The notes under the pieces were generated by a model, which saw nothing but the letters and a program-made list of their open reading frames with translations, ran no database searches and was not told where the DNA came from. A stretch of 64,000 bases of DNA, from the NCBI RefSeq assembly GCF_947242115.1, contig NC_074716.1:22055590-22119589 (forward strand), written 5' to 3'. Within the stretch, counting starts at the first letter, position 1; each line of letters starts with the position of its first letter. Positions 33,401-42,400 of this stretch are shown one piece after another. Origin of the DNA: Biomphalaria glabrata. Its lineage: Eukaryota > Mollusca > Gastropoda > Planorbidae. Both the position numbers and the translations under genes were made by a program.

Positions 33401-36400
33401 ACAAATCATATTACATTCATATATTGCATTACATTTATCCAATTATTTCATTTTAACTAATGTTCAATTTGAGAAAATATTTTTAAAAATAATAAACCCT
33501 GAAAATTTTAAGACTCAAATTAAATTAAATACAATGCTACATTTTAGACATCCATTCTATACAATGAAAGACTTTCCCTCTCAATTAGGAAAAAAAAAAT
33601 TAAAAAATAATTTAATTCCAACCAGTCAATAAGCCTGTTCTTTCAAGTGACAGAAAAAGTTTTGTAAATGTTTCCTATCTGCATTCAGTTTTATCCTAAT
33701 GTAACAATGTTACAAAATCAGAATTTAATTCTAGAAAGCAGAAATGTCTTTTAAAATGTCCATAACTTGCTTTTGTAATATACTTTTTTTTACATTTTAT
33801 TCTTGTCATATTGGATACACTATTGCAGAGTCCCTTACCACCAGGATGGTATCTCACCATCACAGCTGATTAGTAGTTTTAATCAATAACTGGAAAAGTG
33901 GTTAGAGTGCTGAGACTAATCCTAAAAGTCACAGTCTTGAAGCAAATGAGTCACCACAATGCTTTAATAATCCAGGGACCACATTGAGGGTAAAATTGTC
34001 ACAGTTGCATTACTTGATATGAAATGGCATTATCTTTTAGTTCAATCTTTAAATAAATTTTACCAAAGAAAATATACTAAAAATACTTCCACAAAATGTG
34101 GAATTTAAAATCACAGATTTAGCATAATTATAAAACAAGCTAGTTTGTAAACAAAACAATATTTCTCTCCTTCCCAATGTTTTGACTTACTCTACATTTT
34201 AATTTCATTCCTGGGGTAAATTTCTTTTCAGGTTTTTTTATGGGCACATCAGCCAAATGTAGACAAGTGATGAAAGAGAAGATAGACTTGGCCAGTTTGA
34301 CAAGGATTCCATTAGCAGTCACATCTTTCACAATGACCTGTGGGACACATGCATAGGTGTGAGTGTATGCAAATGTTAAAAAAATAAATTAAGAATAGAA
34401 AATATAAAAGCTGAAAAATTAACTCACTTCTAATAGTTCACCAACAGAAATTTCATTTATTTGAATAAATTTCATCTGTAGAATACGTCTGAATAAAACA
34501 ATCAGTGGTAAATGTTAAAACTTTGTAAGACATGTTTTACTAAATTTGTCAATAAAATTACATTTTTACTAATTAAATTTGAAAACTATGAAAGTTACTG
34601 TTCTTACTGATAGGATGGAAGGTGAAAGTTATAATGACATGATTCTGTCAAAAAGTAAATAAACATCTCAAACCATTTAACCACTCTATACCAACTAGAA
34701 TATTAAAACAGAGCTCATATGAATATTTTTTTTACACAAACACACACAAAGCTATAAAAAAAAATCTTTCTTTCATCACAAAAAAATTTTGAAAATTTTA
34801 TTTGCCTTAAGAACTTTTCAAATGTTTAGTAGGGAGTTAATTCATCGAACTACTTAACACAATTAAAACTACTGTCTAAATAAAGACCAGATGAAAAAAA
34901 TTACTTTTTCAGAGTGATAAGAGCCAGTCCATCCATGAAATTAAATCCAAGAATTCGACACTTGTGTGTTGAGTTAGGAGTATATTTCTGAAGCTTAGCA
35001 GACTCTTTATTGACATCACTCAACTGGCTCATCTATAAGCAAAAGAAAGTGTGTCATAACAGGAACTGTTTTTAAATGCACATTCAGGTATTACATCAAT
35101 TCAATTCAATGTCAGATGTGTCAGTTTGAAATTCATCAAATGTGTCGATTCAAAATTCATCAAATGTGTCAGTTTAAAATTCCTTGAGTATGTCAATTCA
35201 AAATGTGCATAATTTACATAATAGTTACATACATACAGCAGATTAGAAGTTAAACACAAGACCAAAACAAAGTAGCAGAGTAACATTATCCAAAGTAGTT
35301 TATAGAGTTTATAAAACTAAATCATTTTTAGGAGCAATTTGTATCATGCTAGATTTCTTTCTTCAGCTAATACTTACAGCAGCAAAGCCTGTAATGTTGT
35401 TAGGTAAATGAAACATAACACCTTTTTTTTTCTGAGTCCAAGCAACTTTAGCTTCACAGATAGTACTGATTTGCAAATCTCCAAAAACCTTAACAGGTCT
35501 ACCATCAAACTGAACATGTTTAGGGAGTGCTGTCAAATGTAGTGTTTTAGTGTTTACATCTATGTACAAAAGCTTCAGGCTGACCTGGAAAAGATTTGGT
35601 TCAAGGGAAACACACCAAATTGAAACTTTGTGCAACAGTGAATCTTTGAGGCCACATAACACAATGATTTAGGACAAAGAATGAGCTTGATTTTAAAAGA
35701 CATCATCATAATTGACAAAAATATTTTGCGCTTTTTTAAAATAAAGATTTATTTATCAACAGATTTTTAAAAAAAAATTCATTTTATCATGGAGAGAGCA
35801 AAGTATTTTTCTATTGAATAGAAAATGAGTTTGATATTTTGTCATTTAATTTGTTATCATTTCAATTTACTATTTAGATGCTAAATACAAAAGGTAAAGT
35901 CATTTAGACTGCTTTGATGAACAAAGAAAACTTTTAAACAAATGATTTAGATTACAATCAAAGGATTTCTTTCCATGTTAATTTAATATGATATATTGTT
36001 TAATTTTACCTGCTGGCCAACAGAGAAAAGTTTTGGATGTTTCCACAAATGAGTGATATGAACATGGCCTGGAAATGTTAAAACATTCACAACCAGCCCT
36101 CCATCAAAAACCTAACGAAATACAGACATAAAATTAATTGTATCATAAACTCAGTTCACTTCATTGTTTCTTATAATACAAAAAGAAAAGGACTTTTTTT
36201 TTATATGGGAACATAATAATGATCACTAAATATAGATCATTTAGCTGCAAATATTAGCATTGAAAACATACACTTTGGATTAATCCTTTGAAATTCATTC
36301 CAGGCAAAAAACAGTTCAAATTACTGGTATCTGTCAGCTAAAAAAAAAGTCAAATTGAAAAATATAATATGGAAGCATCAATTATTTCCTAATTATTGAG

Positions 36401-39400
36401 AAGTTTGCTTTGATGTAAACAGAATCTGAGCTACAAGCATGTTCCACTATTTGTAATGCTCATATTCTAGGCTCTTATCGTTATTAACATTTAATCCTCT
36501 CATTAAAAAAAAGTAATTTTCTGTTTAACACTTACTCAGTTTAAAATAAATTAAAATGTCACTATGTCAGTGCTATAGCAACACATCTTGACAATGGTAT
36601 AGATCAAATTTATGTATTAAACACTATGCAGCTGATGACTAATTGAATATCTGGTTATACTTACTGCTGAAGATTGTACTGCTAACGGATCTATGGTTAC
36701 AGTCAGAACATGATTTTCTCCTTCTGTACATTTGAATTTATCTTTAAATTGCGTTACACACCACAATGGCTGACCAACACTCAAAGGAGATCCTATACCA
36801 ATCATGTTAAAAACAATAATAATAAAAAAAAATGTATGCAAGAAAAGTTCTCTTTGAGACTAAAAAATTCATAGGGCAAGTTCACCTGTTCTTAAGTTAA
36901 CAAAAACAAGCAAAATACAAAAAAAAAACACACAAAAAAAGACACAATATATTCAGTGTATCAACTTGTTTGGATTATTCATGTAATTAAATTTGTAATA
37001 AGCCTCAGACAACAATGTTTAAGGGGGACTAATTCAGCACCACTTCAGCCAAGAACAATTTCTTTCCCTTCCCAAACAAAGTAATTTATTACCAATAGTT
37101 AATTAATTAATTAATTATTTTTAAATTGATTCTTGTGTTGTCAGGTAAAAGAAATAATTGTACAAAATTTCAGCTTGATCCAACATTGAGTGTCCGAGAA
37201 ATAATGTGTACAAACTTTTGGCCAGACAGACAGAGATAGTTGATATAAACTTGTAAAAAAAAAAAAAAGTATCACTATCAGTATAGCAACCAGTTGCTTT
37301 TACTCCATCCAATAAATACCAAGTATCACTTTTCCATGACAAAATTTTAGGAGTTTTTTGATGAAATGTATGTATATGTATATATGTGTGTGTGTGTGTC
37401 CCATCCATTTGTGTGATGCATTGTAAAAAAAAATACACAAAACTCTGCATTTATCAAATCAATTATTGTTTCTACATTTTGGAAATAAATATCTTGCCCA
37501 ACATCCCACCCAGAACAGAAACAACGTCATTAGCTGTGTTATGTCCACAGAAAATGTAATGAAAGTTATCTTTTAATCAAGTAACAACTGTCATACCAAA
37601 AGCTCAAACAACCATTTTTTTCTACAAAGATTTATTAAGGAACATTACACATGGTTGCTATTTCATTTTTTTTTATAAACATTCTTAGAGATGCCTTCAT
37701 TAGGTATATTCTCTGTGTTAGTTCCTATGTGTATGTTATGAAAATCGTATTCTGTATCTGTTATCGTTCTTTTTTTTACATGTGCTTGTAACTCGTCCGT
37801 GAGAATGTGTTCACGAAACGTGTGTTGTGTAGCCATTCAGTGTATTAAAGCCATACTATACAGACATGGTTTTTGACTCTCTTATCTTTATGTTCATAAC
37901 AATATAATATACTAAATCCAAAACTGTGAAGTTGTTAGAATTTCGAAATGGATAGGATATTTCGGCCAGAGAAATTTGACATCGAGCCCACAGCACCTCA
38001 AGCAGCAGAGCATTGGCAGCACTGGTATGAAACTTTATATCAGCAGTATCAGTAGATAATCTTGATTACTAAGAAACTACTGATAAACTATATCTCTCCT
38101 GCTGTATATCAAATGATACTTGATAAAGAGACATTTGATGAAGCAATCCAGACTCTAAATGATATCTACATTCAACCAAAGAATGAGGTGTTTGCTAGGC
38201 ACAGGCTAGCTACTTGCAAACAAGAGCAAAGTCAAACTATAGACGCCTACATGCAGAAATTAAGAATTCTATCCAAAGATTGCAACTTCAAAGCGGTGAC
38301 TGCTGAACAACACTGAGAAGAGGCTAGTAGAGATTCGTTTATCAATGAACTAGTGTCCAAAAGCATTCGAAAACATCTACTTGAAAAGACTGTTTTAAGT
38401 TTAAAGGACGCCTTCGAGGAGGCTCGCTTACTAGAACATGCTTATCAGCACTCATTACAGTATGAATCATCACAGCCGGAAACGAATTGCGCGGCAACTA
38501 CTCCCACCAATTCTTCGGCCTCACCGTTGCCAAATGTAACGATTCCTCAAAATGCATTAGCTAGCAAGTGCTACTTTTGCGGCAGGGTTAAACATCCCCG
38601 ATCTCAATGCCCTGCAAGGGAAGCCACATGCAACCAGTGCTCCAAAAAGGGCCATTTTCAGAAAGTTTGCAAATATATGGCTTCAACAGTTTCGGCTATC
38701 GCTACTGTACAGCCTATGAATCTAAACAAATCTACAATACCTATTTGCATCAACAATGTGCTATTGAAGGCCCTAGTAGACACTGGGAGCTGTGAAAGCT
38801 ATATTTCGAAGTACATCGCTAAGAAGCACAAATGGACATATCTACGCTAACATACGTCTCAAAAATGAACGATACGAGGGAGTTAGACTTTCTCTACTAG
38901 ACAATTTATGCTCTGACGTAATTCTTGGACTTGACTTTATAAGTTTGCACCAAAACTTGTTTATTCCTTTCGATGGTCAGAAACCATCATTATGCCTGAG
39001 TACTCTCCAGCCAGCGAAGGTAGAGGCTCCTAGCCTATTTAGTAATCTGTCACCAAACTGTACCCCAGTGGCTTCAAGGTCTCGCAGATACTCAATTCCA
39101 GATAGAAAGTTTATAGAGAAGGAAATTCAACAACTAATAAAGGATGAAATTATTGAACCATCTAAATCTCCCTGGCGTGCACAAGTCCTAGTCACAACAA
39201 ATGAAGTCTTAAATCTTTTTCTCCTAACAGATGATTCCAACAGAATGTGGTAAATAATTACGGAGAGAAAGAGTTAAGCAAGCTGCGATGTTTACGTCTT
39301 ATATTTAGGCATTTTAATACAAACTGTCAAACTAAATTATAGGGCCTAATATATAAATCTAGTATTTAGTATTTGTATTATATAGTATTTGTTAGATCCA

Positions 39401-42400
39401 ATAATCTAACAATCAAGTTTTACTAGGAAATAAAATTTAATTACTTTAATTAGTAAAATGTAATTAATTACATCAACCAAAATGTGTCTTTCAGTATGTT
39501 CAACTATTTTCCTAGCTATGTTACTTTCATGTATATACTATTCTATCTTGCATGAATTTGAAAAGTACTTACCACAATTACAAGTCTTTATAAAAGCTTC
39601 AGCATTTTTACTTGGAAGAAATGCCTTTAATCCCTTGATTCCCAACTCTACACTGTAGCCATGATCTTCAACACTAGAGACACTACCAAACAGCAACTAG
39701 AACATAAATGTTGAACAACAATTATATGCTTTACAGGATGTGGTTCCTGATATCAAGATGTATATATTGAATTGGGAGCAAAAGAAGCCCTATATCTCTT
39801 ATAAGGTAGCTTGGAACAAAAGAAGTGGATGACATACAATTAATGTGCAATTAAAGAAATAGCTGACATACAATCAGAATGAAGTGAAAAAAGTTGCCAA
39901 CTTGTGCTCTGATCCTGTGCACCTTTCCTAGATTTACTTTGATAGCATGGGCGTAGCCAGGGGGGGGGGGTTGGGGTTCAAACCCCCCCCCCCCGAAATG
40001 AACCCCCCCCCCCGCGGAATTAAGTGACTGATTTTTTATTCATTTTGTCTATTTTAGGTGAGATTTTAATACTAAATCATCACTTACCACAGCACAGCCG
40101 AGGGGGTTTTGAGTTAAAAACCCTCTACCAGGGGGTATTGAGATTTAAAAAAACCCTATCAGGGGGTTTTGGGATACAAATCCCTCTACCAGGGGGTTTT
40201 GAGTTTAAAACCCCCTACCAGGGGGTTTTGAGATTTAAAAAACCCCTATCAGGGGGTTTTGAGATACAAATCCCTCTACCAGGGGGTTTTGAATTTAAAT
40301 CCCCCTCTATTAAACCCCCTACCACAGGTTTTGCAGTTAAATCCCCCTCTTCTATAAAACAAAACAAAAAAATGCAAACAACAATCCCCAAATTCCATCA
40401 GCACAGTTAAGGAAGATTTTGATTTTAAAACCCCCTCCAAAATTTACGATAAACCCCCTCTCCAATATAAAAAAAGCAAATTACACACTCAAAATTCCCC
40501 CCCCCCTCTCCAGTTGGGGTTTGAAGCTAAAAAGTACATATTCAATATAAAAAAAAGCAAATTACACACTATAAAATCTATGAGCGTAGCCAAAGGGGTT
40601 TTGAGTTTAAAACCCCCTGCCTGCGGGGTTTCAAGCTGAAAACTACCTCTTCAATATTAAAAAAAAAGCAAATTACGCACTCAAAATGCTATGAGGGTGG
40701 TTTTGAGTTTAAATCCGCCTCCTCTAGATGGCTTTTTCTTTAAAGTTTAAAACCCCTCCAGATGGTTTTGAGTTTAAAATTTCCCTACAGAGCGTTTAGA
40801 GTTGAAAACCTCTCTCTTAAATATTATTTTAAAGCAAACTACAGTCACCATATTCTATGATCGTAGCTAAATGGGGTTTTGAATTTAAAAAAAAACAACT
40901 CCAGAGATTTTTTAGTTTAAAACCCCTCAGATGAAACAGATGATTTTGACGAAAAAACTTTCCTTTTCGATATAAAATCTAAAGCGAAATACAGGCATGT
41001 AATTCCAAGAGCGTAGTCAAGAAAGGTTACAAATTTCTACCAGTGGCTTGGGCTCCATTAATAAAGTGTGAATAGTGTTCTGCCAAAATTGAAAAAAACA
41101 CTAAATGTGACTCAACAAAGATGGCTAAGACATATTTTAGGAGTCAGTTATAGAGATCGGGTCTAAATCAAAGAAATCATATGCCGAACTGTGAGTCGAA
41201 CCCTTAGTAAGGTTGTGATAGAGCGTCGCATGAGGTTATGCGGGACATGTTCTCCAAAAAAATGAATAACGCAAAATAAGAGTTGCGGAAACAGCACAGG
41301 AACCAACATGCCTGGTTTAAAAAGTTCATCAGGTGATCTGATGTCCTAAAAAATTTCAAATGTAAATGTAATAAAAGTACTGGTAAAAATAGACAAAATA
41401 ATATGTAACAAAAAAAAACAAACAACAACTTTAAAGTAAAATATAAATAAGAATTTAATAAAAAAAAATAAAAAGAGCATAATGCTTCAATGAATGCATA
41501 ACAAGCTAGTTCTATTTTGTTTTTTCAATTCTAAAGACTAAATCAAGCCATGATTTCATCCTACCACTCTAAAAAAGCCATTGAAAGTATTAAAAATGTA
41601 CAGCACTAAATGATGGTTTCCTACCTCTGATAGATACTTCTCCTCACAGTCAACAAGTTTATTCAGATGTGTGTAACATTCAGACAGTTCTGTAATGGGC
41701 AAAGTGCCCACAACATTGCCAGGTAATGACACATATATTGAATGATCAAAGACTTGCCTAACACAGCCCATAACACGAAGGCCTGTACTAATATCCTATA
41801 GATGATAAAAAAAAATGTTACGTCACAATATTTTAATATTTATTGACAACTTAGAATATATGGCTCCTTTTTGTCTCGGAAGGCAATGGATGTGCCCAGA
41901 TGAGTCACTGGTTTTGGAGATTAGCCACTTTGCAGCAGCACCAGAGTTTCCTCTCCGGGGCGCAATCCTGGGCCTTAGATAAAGGGGTCATGGGTAGCCC
42001 ATGCGTCATGGTCCCTCTCTCAACCTTGCAGATGAGATCCAAAGGAACACTTTGCATTACATTTGGCACCAGCTCAGTTGCAGAAGCTGCCGAAGGGAAT
42101 GTCATAGTTGCTATTCCCAACACCTATGGGGCTTCACTCCTGATTTTTCCTCCAGGTTGTCTCTTGAATCCTCATTACCACAAGGCAGCAGGGGATTGAA
42201 GTCAGAGCACCCCTCTCCTAGATGAATTGCCTTACTAGGCTGATGAGCTCCATCTGCCCGAAGCTCCCAGTTTTGTGGCGCATGTATCCGCCTTCACTCG
42301 TTTGTAAGAGCAGTTTTGCCTGGCTTAATATCTTAACCAAACGAGCAGGCCAGGTGCTGGACTTAGTTGTCAGGGGCTATTTGAGATGCATGCCATTAAG

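Noticed and set aside
40024-40410. 128-codon frame with repeating KTLYQGVLRFKK-like units
   Set aside because: By-product of the GGGGGTTTT..AAAACCCCC array.
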